Below are positions 18,370 to 26,323 of a stretch of DNA of 64,000 nt, one piece after another; within the stretch, counting starts at the first letter, position 1, and each line of letters begins with the position of its first letter. A program made the translations under genes and the position numbers. The DNA comes from DASUPK01 sp963831605 (GTDB taxonomy: Bacteria > Actinomycetota > Thermoleophilia > Solirubrobacterales > 70-9): NCBI GenBank assembly GCA_963831605.1, contig CAWHQR010000008.1, positions 62,001 to 126,000 on the forward strand. Reading direction: 5' to 3'. Under the pieces are notes generated by a model, which saw nothing but the letters and a program-made list of their open reading frames with translations, had not been told where the DNA came from and made no database searches.

Positions 18370-19530
18370 TTGGACGAGGCGCGTCGGCACACCCTGAAGC
18401 TGATCGAGCCGCTCACGCACGAGCAGCTCAACCGCGTCTACGACCCGATTCTGAGCCCGTTGATCTGGGATCTCGGTCACATCGGCAACTTCGAGGAGCT
18501 CTGGCTCGTCCAGCGGATCGCCGGCCGCGAGCCTCTCCGCGGCGACCTGGGTGAGCTCTACGACGCGATCGAGCAGCCCCGCAAGATCCGCGGCGACCTG
18601 CCGATTCTGCGGGCCGACGAGGTCCGGCCATACATGGATGGGGTCCGCGAGCGCACCCTGGAGGTGCTGGGCGAGATCGAGCTCGATCCGGAGGACCCCC
18701 TGCTGGCCGATGGCTTCGTCTACGAGATGCTGCTCGCCCACGAGTACCAGCACAACGAGACGATGCTGCAGCTCCTGCAGATGGTCGAGTCCTACGAGCC
18801 GGTGGAGGTCGACGGCGCGACGGCGGCGGAGGAGGTCGCGGACGGCCCCGAGATGGTCCGGGTCGAGGGCGGGCCGGGGGAGATCGGCGCCCAGCCGGGG
18901 GGCTTCGCGTATGACAACGAGCGCCCGCGGCACAGGGTCGACGTCGCTCCCTTCCTGATCGACCGGGTTCCCGTGACCAACGAGGCCTACATCTCCTTCA
19001 TGGAGGAGACCGGCGCCGAGCCCCCGATGTACTGGGAGCGCGACGGCGAGGGCGGCTGGGTTCGCACCGCCATGGGGCGCACCGAGCCGGTCGATCCCCG
19101 CCTGCCTGTGATCCATGTCTCCTGGCAGGATGCGGATGCCTTCGCGCGCTGGGCCGGCAAGCGGCTCCCGACGGAGATGGAGTGGGAGGCCGCGGCCGCC
19201 GGTGCGAGCCGCGAGCGGGCGAACCTCGATGAGCTCTCCTTCGGCTGTGCTCCCGCCGGCGCCTACGCCGACGGATGCGCGGACTGCGGAGCGCTGCAGA
19301 TGCTCGGCGACGTCTGGGAGTGGACGAGCTCCGACTTCACCCCCTACCCCGGCTTCGAGGCGTTCCCGTACCCCGAGTACTCGGAGGTCTTCTTCGGCGA
19401 CACCTACAAGGTTCTCCGCGGTGGCGCCTGGGCCACGCGGCGCGACGTGATCCGCCCCAGCTTCCGGAACTGGGATCTGCCCGTCCGCCGGCAGATCTTC
19501 GCGGGCATCCGCTGCGCGCGTAACGACTGA
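18370..19530 (+). CDS. egtB: Ergothioneine biosynthesis sulfoxide synthase EgtB
   Basis: A non-haem iron enzyme that joins trimethylhistidine to a thiol (gamma-glutamylcysteine or cysteine) with oxygen. Its N-terminal DinB-like domain has LGHIGNFEE and the metal motif HEYQHNE (His-x3-His-x-Glu). The C-terminal FGE-sulfatase-like domain runs from about residue 160, with VSWQDADAFARWAGKRLPTE and VLRGGAWATRRD. The first canonical start is a TTG at 18370; in-frame codons reach back to about 18286 (DRKAELARR directly precedes it) without ATG, GTG or TTG, so the true N-terminus may be longer. egtD follows, so ergothioneine is made from histidine here; egtA/egtC are not in the window. Confidence 0.93.
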   Translation: MDEARRHTLKLIEPLTHEQLNRVYDPILSPLIWDLGHIGNFEELWLVQRIAGREPLRGDLGELYDAIEQPRKIRGDLPILRADEVRPYMDGVRERTLEVLGEIELDPEDPLLADGFVYEMLLAHEYQHNETMLQLLQMVESYEPVEVDGATAAEEVADGPEMVRVEGGPGEIGAQPGGFAYDNERPRHRVDVAPFLIDRVPVTNEAYISFMEETGAEPPMYWERDGEGGWVRTAMGRTEPVDPRLPVIHVSWQDADAFARWAGKRLPTEMEWEAAAAGASRERANLDELSFGCAPAGAYADGCADCGALQMLGDVWEWTSSDFTPYPGFEAFPYPEYSEVFFGDTYKVLRGGAWATRRDVIRPSFRNWDLPVRRQIFAGIRCARND

Positions 19531-19649
19531 TCCGAATCCGAGACGACCACGCAACAGACCTCATACCCCGAGCAGCCATCAACCCCGCCGACACAACCGA
19601 CCGGATCACCGTTGAGGTCAACCTGCCACCGGGCGGGCCCCTCTCGGGC

Positions 19650-20570
19650 ATGGCCGCCGACGTCCGCGCCGGGCTGACGAGCCCGTTCAAGGAGCTCTCG
19701 CCCCGCTACTTCTACGACGAGCGCGGCTCGGAGCTCTTCGAGGAGATCACCGAGCTCGAGGAGTACTACCCGACCCGCTGCGAGCGGGAGATCCTCCAGA
19801 CCCGCTCAGTCGAAATCTGCGAGGCCGCCAACCGCCCCGCCAGCCTGATCGAGCTCGGCTCCGGCTCGGCGCGCAAGACCCGCGTCCTCCTCGACGCGAT
19901 GAGGAATGTGGGTTGCCTCGAGACCTACTGCCCGGTCGACATCTCCGAGGAGATCACCCGCGATACGGCGGAGCTGATCGCCGGCGAGTACGACTCGATC
20001 AACGTCCGCGGCCTGGTCTGCGACTTCGAGTTCGACCTGGAGCGCGTCCCCGTCGGCGGCCCTCGCGTGATCGCACTGCTCGGCGGGACCATCGGAAACT
20101 TCGCCCCGCATCAGCGGGCGGGGTTCCTGCGCCGGATCGCCAACCTGCTGGACCGCAACGACCGTTTCCTGCTCGGCACCGACCTGGTCAAGGACCCCGC
20201 TGTCCTGGAAGCCGCCTACAACGACTCGAAGGGCGTCACGGCGGAGTTCAACAAGAACGTCCTCACCGTCCTCAATCGGGAGCTCGCGGCGGACTTCGAC
20301 ATGAACGCCTTCGAGCACGTCGCCCGCTGGGATCCCGAGAACCTCTGGGTCGACATCCGGCTGCGTTCCACCGCGAACCAGGTCGTCAACGTGTCCGCCC
20401 TGGACATGCTGGTCCCGTTCGGCGCCGGCGAGGAGATGCGCACCGAGATCTCGACCAAGTTCCTGCGCCCGGGGCTGGAGGGGATCTACGCGGAGGCCGG
20501 CCTCGAGCTGACCGACTGGTGGACGGACTCCGAGGGCCTCTACGCCCTGTCGCTCGCTCGGGCTGTTTGA
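19650..20570 (+). CDS. egtD: L-histidine N(alpha)-methyltransferase EgtD
   Basis: Trimethylates histidine to hercynine using three SAM, the first step of ergothioneine synthesis. The 306-residue protein has the family opening DVRAGLTSPFKELSPRYFYD, the substrate segment ITELEEYYPTRCE, the SAM motif LIELGSGSARKTR, GGTIGNFAP and KVDLNAF-like DFDMNAFEHVARWD. Codons just upstream in frame read RITVEVNLPPGG, which looks homologous to the usual N-terminus, yet the 19531-19649 stretch contains no ATG, GTG or TTG in this frame. I therefore start at ATG 19650. It lies 119 bases after egtB. Confidence 0.94.
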   Translation: MAADVRAGLTSPFKELSPRYFYDERGSELFEEITELEEYYPTRCEREILQTRSVEICEAANRPASLIELGSGSARKTRVLLDAMRNVGCLETYCPVDISEEITRDTAELIAGEYDSINVRGLVCDFEFDLERVPVGGPRVIALLGGTIGNFAPHQRAGFLRRIANLLDRNDRFLLGTDLVKDPAVLEAAYNDSKGVTAEFNKNVLTVLNRELAADFDMNAFEHVARWDPENLWVDIRLRSTANQVVNVSALDMLVPFGAGEEMRTEISTKFLRPGLEGIYAEAGLELTDWWTDSEGLYALSLARAV

Positions 20571-20595
20571 CGGCTTCCCGATGACGGCTTCGCCA

Positions 20596-22013
20596 TCAGG
20601 TCACGAATTGCCCGTGGAAGCCGTAGGGGATGTGGTGCGGCGCTTCGGCGCGCGCCAGCTCGCTCAGGTCGGCCGCGTCGAGGATGAGCATGAACGAGTT
20701 GCCCGAGCGCGCGTCGAAGACGACCGAGAGAAGCACGCCGGCGTCCTCCTCGCCTGAGTCCGGGGCCGCCACGAAGACGGGCTCACCCGGGCTGCAGCCG
20801 TCCTCGTGCCATTCGATCGCGTTGCGTTCCTGAGTGTCGACCTTGACGATCCGGTCGAGCCATCCCGACTCGTCGTCGACGCCCCAGGCGTAACGGTAGG
20901 GACGCTCGTTGTTGCGGCCGTAGTTGATTCGCGGCAGCTCGAGCCCTTCGGCCAGCTGCTCGGTCGTCACCTGACCCGAGCCCAGCTCGAGCCTGAAGCG
21001 GCGCATCTCGGGGCGGTCTACAGGCTTGCCGTCCCGCAGCCGATCCATGTAGAGGTCCTCGATGACCTGCGCGTTCCCGTAGGTGCAGGCGTCGACGACG
21101 ACCGCGCCGTCCTCCTCGTAGGCGTTCACGTGGTGGAAGCAGAAGAAGGGGTCCGCCTCGAACGGCCCGGTCGCTTCGCCGGTGTTTCGGTCGATCAGGG
21201 TGAAGCGGGTGCCGAGCTCCGGCTTCCAGCGGTAGTTCTCGATGTAGGGCCGTCCCGACAGCGGGATGCTGATCGGGTTCACGACCAGAGGGAACTCGGC
21301 GAGCACCAGCCAGCGCTCGGTGAGCCCGAAGGAGTGCATGTATGCCGGCTCCTTGACGGACAGCTCGCCGATCACTCGAGGCGCGCCCTCGTCCGGCGGG
21401 ACGTTGAAGAAGCGGTAGCGATTTCGCGGTCCGACCTTGGCGGCGTAGTTGAGCATCCCGCCGGTCGCGCGGTCCAGGTGCGGGTGGGCGGTGGTCAGGA
21501 GCCCAGGTGCCTCGTAGGCAACGCCGACCGTCTCCAGGGTCTCGCCGTCGAACTCGACCGGGATCGGCGTCTCGGTCATCGAGATGTACCGCTCGCCCAG
21601 CTTCACCAGGTTGACGTTGGCGTTGTCGGAGATCTTCGGGGAGAACATCGAGAAGACCCGGGCGAAGAGCGAGCGGCAGGGATCGGTCGCGAACTCGGAG
21701 TAGACGATCTCGCCCTTCTCCTCGGCGGCGCGATAGGCCTTCGTCTGAAGGAAGCGGTTTGCGTAGGAGACCTCGTCCGTCCGCGATGCCGAAGCGGTGG
21801 AGCATCGCGAAGCCGTCGAACCAGTGGCGCATGGTCTGCTCGCCGGCCTCCCATTTCGCCGGGCCGGTCCTCATCAGAGAGCCCTGGAGCCAGTCGGGGA
21901 GCTGCCCCTCCAGCGGCAGCCGGTCGATCCGGGTCTCGCTCTCCAGCGAATCGAAGCCTCGGGTGAGGTCACTGGTGGCGGTCTGGGCGGTGGCGTCGGC
22001 GACCTGGCGTCAT
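20596..22013 (-). pseudogene. Carotenoid oxygenase (RPE65/CCD family) with two single-base frameshifts
   Basis: Family members cleave carotenoid or stilbene double bonds using Fe(II) held by four His. The long frame (20596-21648) holds candidate ligands in TTAHPHLD, YMHSFGLTERW, FFCFHHVNAYEE and PYGFHGQF. The missing N-terminus lies in two other frames: from ATG 22013, dropping one C near 22006 gives MTQVADATAQ then PLEGQLPDWLQGSLMRTGPA and MRHWFDGFAMLHRFGIAD; dropping one base near 21778 joins this to DEVSYANRFLQTKAY and the long frame. The repaired gene is exactly 472 codons, normal for the family. RBS AGGAGGAG precedes ATG 22013. Divergent from the padR gene. Confidence 0.88.
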
Positions 22014-22070
22014 GTCTCCTCCTAATAGTTCAATCCGAACGATGCGCACTGTACCGTATCCTGCAGCGAA

Positions 22071-22580
22071 ATGGCAGTGACACGCCTCACACCCACCTCA
22101 TACGTCGTGCTCGGGCTGATCGAGCAGATGGAGCCCGCCTCGCCGTACGACCTCAAGCTGGCCGTCGCCGCGGGCGTCGGCCAGTTCTGGTCGCTGCCCC
22201 ACACGCAGCTCTACTCCGAGTGCGCGCGGCTCGCCGAGGGGGGCCTGCTCTCCGAGAGGCGCGAGGAGTCGGGCAGGCGCCGCCGCATCTACCGGCTCAC
22301 GAAGAGCGGCTCCGACGCTCTCGATCGCTGGCGCGCAGAGCCGACCGGCGAGCTCTACGAGCTCAGGGACGCCGGCCTGCTCAAGCTGTTCTTCGGTGCG
22401 GACCCGAAGACGCTCGCCCCGCAGCAGCTCGCGTCTCATCAGGCCAGGCTGCGGGAGTACGAGGCCCTGCTCGAGGAGTGCCGGGCGATGAAGGCCCCCG
22501 CCGGGGCGATGCACGCGATCGAGGCCGGTATCGGCCACGAGCGCGAGTACGTCCGCTTCTGGTCGAAGCTAGGGCGCTAG
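22071..22580 (+). CDS. PadR-family transcriptional regulator
   Basis: A 169-residue PadR protein. The winged helix reads TSYVVLGLIEQMEPASPYDL through SLPHTQLYSECARLAEGGLL, with the wing SGRRRRIYRLTKSG. A C-terminal helical dimerisation domain with LLEECRAMK follows. It is divergent from the carotenoid oxygenase gene across only 57 bases, so control of that gene and of itself is the likely role; the ligand is unknown. Its 3' end overlaps the convergent LLM gene by 12 bases. Confidence 0.9.
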   Translation: MAVTRLTPTSYVVLGLIEQMEPASPYDLKLAVAAGVGQFWSLPHTQLYSECARLAEGGLLSERREESGRRRRIYRLTKSGSDALDRWRAEPTGELYELRDAGLLKLFFGADPKTLAPQQLASHQARLREYEALLEECRAMKAPAGAMHAIEAGIGHEREYVRFWSKLGR

Positions 22581-23501
22581 CCCGTCGATCAGCTCGCCGA
22601 GGCGATCGGGAGTCGTGATCGGGGTGATCACCGGCAGGGTGATCCCGCCCTCCACGAAAGCCCCCAGGCGCTCCTTCATCTGGTCGGGCTCGCCGAAGAT
22701 GAACATCTCCTCGATCAGGTCCCAGGGCGCCTCCTCGGCCGCCTTCTGGCGGTCCTTCGCGTTCCAGGCCTCGACCATCGGGTCGATCTTCTCCCCGTAG
22801 CCGAGCCAGCGGTAGAAGTTCTCGTAGACGGGCACCGTGATGTAGGAGGAGAACATGAAGCGGGCCAGCGGCTCCACCTGCTCCCGCTCGCCGGGGATGC
22901 AGAAGAAGCGGCAGAGCAGCTCGAACCCCTCGGGTGCACCCTCCAGCTGCTCGGCGACCTTGGGCAGGCCCGCGAGCGGAAGGAAGTTCGTGAACGCCCC
23001 GTCGGCCTTCTCAACGGCGAGGCGGAGCATCTTGCCGCGCAGCGCGGCGAGGATGATCGGCACGCGGAGTTCGGGAGCCCGCTCGAGCTTGAAGCCACCG
23101 TCCGCCCGCTCGCCGGCGAGGGCCGTCCGCAGGAAGTCGAGGGTCTCGGACATCTTCGACAGCGGCTTCTCGAACGGCATCCCGTTCCAGCCCTCGATGA
23201 TCCGGTCCGAGGAGGCGCCGATGCCCAGCGCGAAACGCCCCCGTGAGGCATCCGCCAGCGCGGCGGCCTCCTGGGCCAGCAGTGCCCGACCGCGCTGCAT
23301 GACGCCCACCACGCCCGTTCCGAGGCGGACCTCGTCCGTCCACGCCGACGCCAGCGAGAGCGGGGTGAAGCCGTCGGGGCCGTTGGTCTCGCCCGACCAG
23401 AGGTCCGTGTATCCGGCCGCCTCGGCCCGCCTGAAGTGCTCCTCGTTCTCAGGCAGGCTGATGCCGGTGAGCGGAACGGTCAATCCCCAGCGCTGAGGCA
23501 C
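22569..23501 (-). CDS. LLM-class oxidoreductase
   Basis: A 310-residue luciferase-like barrel, probably F420-dependent. Diagnostic segments are WGLTVPLTG, AEAAGYTDLWSGET, LGTGVVGVMQRGRALLAQEA, GRFALGIGASSDRIIEGWNG and the short VPIILAALRGKMLRLA strand. It is only distantly like the LLM enzyme at 9011. The substrate is unknown. GTG start at 23501 (MPQRWGL). No obvious operon partner. Confidence 0.87.
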   Translation of the reverse strand: MPQRWGLTVPLTGISLPENEEHFRRAEAAGYTDLWSGETNGPDGFTPLSLASAWTDEVRLGTGVVGVMQRGRALLAQEAAALADASRGRFALGIGASSDRIIEGWNGMPFEKPLSKMSETLDFLRTALAGERADGGFKLERAPELRVPIILAALRGKMLRLAVEKADGAFTNFLPLAGLPKVAEQLEGAPEGFELLCRFFCIPGEREQVEPLARFMFSSYITVPVYENFYRWLGYGEKIDPMVEAWNAKDRQKAAEEAPWDLIEEMFIFGEPDQMKERLGAFVEGGITLPVITPITTPDRLGELIDGLAP

Positions 23502-23542
23502 AACCGCGACCCTATAGATGGGAAACCGGATAGGGTCGCCCG

Positions 23543-24031
23543 ATGGACACCTCCAAGCTCGAACGCTCGGAGATCCTCGGGATGGTCGCCGCCGCGGTCC
23601 TGGTGCTCAGCCTGTTCCTCGAGTGGTATTCGCTCTCCACCGACCCGAGCGTGGTGCAACGCGGCAACGACCCGGCGAACTGGGCCTGCGGCGTGGGCAA
23701 CACCAGCTGCAGCGGCTGGAGCACGTTCCCCGTGGTCAGCGTATTGCTCCTCCTGGCGGCCGCCGCCCCGTTCATCCTCGCCTGGATCGTGGTCCGCGGG
23801 CACGCCCTCTCCTGGCCGCGCGGTGAGCTGACCGCGATCGTCGGCCTCGCCGCCTTCGTTCTGATCGCCTACAACGGGCTGATCGACAAGCCGCAGGAGG
23901 GGCTCGAGATGAGCCTCGCCTTCGGATACTGGCTCGCGCTGCTGGCCTCGATCGGCATCTTCATATCCGGTGGCTTCCGAGCCGTGGAGAGCGGCGGCGG
24001 CGCACGCCGAAAGCCGCCCGCCACGTTCTAG
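23543..24031 (+). CDS. Four-helix membrane protein of unknown function
   Basis: A 162-residue protein with four predicted membrane helices and an external loop between helices 1 and 2 containing two Cys (ACGVGNTSCSGW), which could form a disulfide. Helix 1 is MVAAAVLVLSLFLEWYSL. The pattern resembles small actinobacterial membrane proteins of unknown role. It lies 24 bases upstream of glpX on the same strand and may be co-transcribed. Confidence 0.7.
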   Translation: MDTSKLERSEILGMVAAAVLVLSLFLEWYSLSTDPSVVQRGNDPANWACGVGNTSCSGWSTFPVVSVLLLLAAAAPFILAWIVVRGHALSWPRGELTAIVGLAAFVLIAYNGLIDKPQEGLEMSLAFGYWLALLASIGIFISGGFRAVESGGGARRKPPATF

Positions 24032-24054
24032 GCTCGCTGCGTAGCCTCTGACCC

Positions 24055-25086
24055 GTGGGCGAAGCGAACGAACACGTCATCTCGCAGGACGTCCGAGATC
24101 CCTCGCATCCGGACCGCAACCTCGCGCTCGAGCTGGTCCGCGTCACCGAGGCGGGCGCTCTCGCGGCAGGCCGCTGGGTGGGACTCGGCGAGAAGGAGAG
24201 CGCTGACGGCGCCGCCGTCGACGCGATGCGCCTGATGCTCGACACCGTGCCGATGGACGGTGTGGTGGTGATCGGCGAGGGCGAGAAGGACGAGGCGCCC
24301 ATGCTCTACAACGGCGAGCAGATCGGCGACGGCAGCCCGCCGGTGGTCGACATCGCGGTGGACCCGCTGGAGGGGACGACGCTGACCGCGCGCGGCATGC
24401 CCTCGGCCCTCGCGGTGATCGCTCTCTCGGAGCGGGGCACGATGTTCGACCCCGGCCCCTGCGTCTACATGGAGAAGATCGCCGCTGGCCCGCGATCCGC
24501 CGACCTGATCAGCCTCGAGGATCCGCTCGAGGACGTGGTCCGCAGAATCGCCGAGCGCAAGGGCGGGGAGACCAGCGACGTGACCGTGATCATGCTCGAC
24601 CGCCCGCGCCACGAGGAGGCCGTGGCGACCCTGCGCGAGGTGGGCGCCAGCATCCGCTTCATCTCCGACGGCGATGTCGCCGCCTCGCTGTTCTCGGTGA
24701 TGCCGAACACCGGTATCGATCTGCTCTGGGGGGTGGGGGGCACGCCCGAGGGCGTGCTCTCGGCCTCGGCCATCAAGTGCATGGGCGGCCGCATCCTGGG
24801 CCGGCTCTGGCCTCGGGATGACGACGAGCGCAAGGCCGCGGAGGACGCCGGCTATGACCTGAGCCGGGTGCTCGACACCGACGACCTGGTCTCCGGGGAC
24901 GACGTCTTCTTCGCCGCGACCGGAGTCACCGACGGAGATCTGCTCGACGGCGTCCGCTACCTGGACGACGGCCATGCGACCACCGAGTCACTCGTGATGC
25001 GATCCCGCTCCGGCACGATCCGCCGGGTGCAGGCGACTCACAACCGCCCGAAGCTGCGGGAGGTTGTGGGAGAGCGCTACGGCTAG
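24055..25086 (+). CDS. glpX: Class II fructose-1,6-bisphosphatase
   Basis: Removes the C1 phosphate in gluconeogenesis. The 343-residue GlpX-type protein has the lithium-sensitive phosphatase metal motif VIGEGEKDEAP and DIAVDPLEGTT, the FISDGDVAA segment and DLLWGVGGTPEGVLSA, all intact. GTG start at 24055. The stop overlaps the convergent yihY stop by four bases. With pyk it shows both directions of glycolysis are encoded in this window. Confidence 0.96.
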   Translation: MGEANEHVISQDVRDPSHPDRNLALELVRVTEAGALAAGRWVGLGEKESADGAAVDAMRLMLDTVPMDGVVVIGEGEKDEAPMLYNGEQIGDGSPPVVDIAVDPLEGTTLTARGMPSALAVIALSERGTMFDPGPCVYMEKIAAGPRSADLISLEDPLEDVVRRIAERKGGETSDVTVIMLDRPRHEEAVATLREVGASIRFISDGDVAASLFSVMPNTGIDLLWGVGGTPEGVLSASAIKCMGGRILGRLWPRDDDERKAAEDAGYDLSRVLDTDDLVSGDDVFFAATGVTDGDLLDGVRYLDDGHATTESLVMRSRSGTIRRVQATHNRPKLREVVGERYG

Positions 25087-25976
25087 CCCTCCAGCGGCAG
25101 CGCGCCCGTGTCGTCCGACTCGTGGCGCAGGGAGTTGATCACGGCCCCCGCAAGCAGCGCCAGGCTGACCGCGTAGAACCAGACCAGGGCGATCAGGATG
25201 AAGCCGATCGTCCCCCCGATCCGGTGCAGGTCGGAGACGTTGGTCAGGTACAGCGGAAAGATGTAGTTGCCCGCCGAGGTGACCAGCGCGAAGAAGAGGG
25301 CGCCCGGCCAGACGGAGCGCCAGGGCATGTGCCCCTTCGGGACGGCCCAGTAGATCGCGCACGAGATCGTGAAGGTCAGGATCAACCCGCCGACCACGAC
25401 GATCGCTGTCCGGACCGCACCCCACTGGTCGAGGCCGAACGGCAGCCTGTTGGCGCTCGTCAGCACGGCGCTCTCGACGGTCGGCACGGTCACGCTGGCG
25501 GCCAGCAGCAGGAGCAGCGCAAGCAACATGACCAGCGACCAACGCTTCTGCTGCACCCAGCCGCGGCACTCGACGTGGTAGATCCGGCAGAAGGCCGTGT
25601 CCATCGCGCCCCAGAAGGAGGCGCCGATCCAGATCCCGCCGACGGCGGCGGCGATGCCGATCGTCGTCGAGCTGGCGCGGACACGGTCGATCGCGTCCTG
25701 GAGCGTGCCCTGCTCGGCGTTCGGGAAGAGCCGCTGGATGTCGGCGATCACGCTGTGCTCGATGTCGTTGCTGTTCACCACCTGGCCGAAGATGAAGAGC
25801 ACGAGCAGGGCGAAGGGGAAGACCGCGAGCATCAGGTTGTAGGCGACCATGCCCGAGAGGCCGGTGATGTTCTCCTTGTAGGCGCGGTTCCAGAAGGCGA
25901 GCAGCCAGCGGTGGCGCCAGAAGTGCCAGGTCGGGCTCTTCGGCTCCGGTCGTCGTCCGAGTGGCCAGGTGCTCAT
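25083..25976 (-). CDS. YihY/BrkB-family inner membrane protein
   Basis: A 297-residue protein with six membrane helices. The start WNRAYKENITGLSGMVAYNL and the segment GGIWIGASFWGAMDTAFCRIY are characteristic of the YihY/BrkB (formerly mis-assigned RNase BN) family. The YAVSLALLAGAVINSL final helix is also typical. Function is unknown in any host; a transport or envelope role is usually assumed. ATG at 25976, facing the long rpoD leader region. Confidence 0.88.
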   Translation of the reverse strand: MSTWPLGRRPEPKSPTWHFWRHRWLLAFWNRAYKENITGLSGMVAYNLMLAVFPFALLVLFIFGQVVNSNDIEHSVIADIQRLFPNAEQGTLQDAIDRVRASSTTIGIAAAVGGIWIGASFWGAMDTAFCRIYHVECRGWVQQKRWSLVMLLALLLLLAASVTVPTVESAVLTSANRLPFGLDQWGAVRTAIVVVGGLILTFTISCAIYWAVPKGHMPWRSVWPGALFFALVTSAGNYIFPLYLTNVSDLHRIGGTIGFILIALVWFYAVSLALLAGAVINSLRHESDDTGALPLEG

Positions 25977-26045
25977 GCGTAACGAACGTCCAAGCGGGGG
26001 TAAGTCGAAGGGCGTCCGGAACTTTCGCGGAGGATCGTTGTTCTT

Positions 26046-26073
26046 CGCGTGGCAGACGCGTTGCCACGCGTGG
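26046..26073. promoter_or_regulatory. Inverted repeat upstream of the rpoD promoter
   Basis: CGCGTGGCA (26046-26054) and TGCCACGCG (26062-26070) form a perfect nine-base inverted repeat around GACGCGT. The right arm extends into the perfect palindrome CCACGCGTGG (26064-26073). It sits nine bases upstream of the -35 box at 26082, a position suited to an activator or repressor. No binding protein can be named. Confidence 0.55.
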
Positions 26074-26081
26074 TTTGTGCG

Positions 26082-26110
26082 TTGACTTCAAAAAATGAAG
26101 TGGCTACCAT
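26082..26110 (+). promoter_or_regulatory. Consensus vegetative promoter upstream of rpoD
   Basis: TTGACT (26082-26087), a 17-base spacer and TACCAT (26105-26110) match a principal-sigma promoter with ideal spacing. Transcription would start near 26117, about 207 bases before the rpoD ATG, through a hairpin with a T-tract at 26164-26194. Confidence 0.75.
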
Positions 26111-26116
26111 GGTCAC

Positions 26117-26194
26117 GGACGTTTGAGGACTCGCGAGATCTAGGCGTGAAGAATCATCGGAAGCGCGGACGCGGCCCAGCCGCTCCGCGTTTTT
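26117..26194 (+). ncRNA. Candidate short RNA or attenuated leader ahead of rpoD
   Basis: Between the strong promoter and the T-tract at 26190-26194 lies about 78 bases. The 3' end is an intrinsic terminator: CGCGGA-C-GCGG, loop CCCAG, CCGC-TCCGCG, then TTTTT. This geometry predicts a roughly 78-nt transcript, or premature termination controlling rpoD readthrough. I see no match to a riboswitch family I know and no convincing leader peptide. The remaining 130 bases to rpoD contain AT-richer patches that could hold a second promoter. Confidence 0.45.
26164..26194 (+). terminator. Intrinsic terminator in the rpoD leader
   Basis: A ten-base-pair stem with one bulged C (26164-26174 with 26180-26189), a five-base loop, and T5 directly after. 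It lies on the same strand as, and upstream of, rpoD, so it must be bypassed, conditional, or end a separate small RNA. Confidence 0.7.
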
Positions 26195-26323
26195 GTGGCC
26201 TTTGAGGGGGATTTGAGTAAAGGTTTTTCGTCAGCGGCCGACATGAGTAGGGCCCGCCAGAATTAGGTAAAAGGCCGGGGGCCAGGAAAATGAAAGACAG
26301 CCAGGAAGGAAGAGCGTAGGCGA

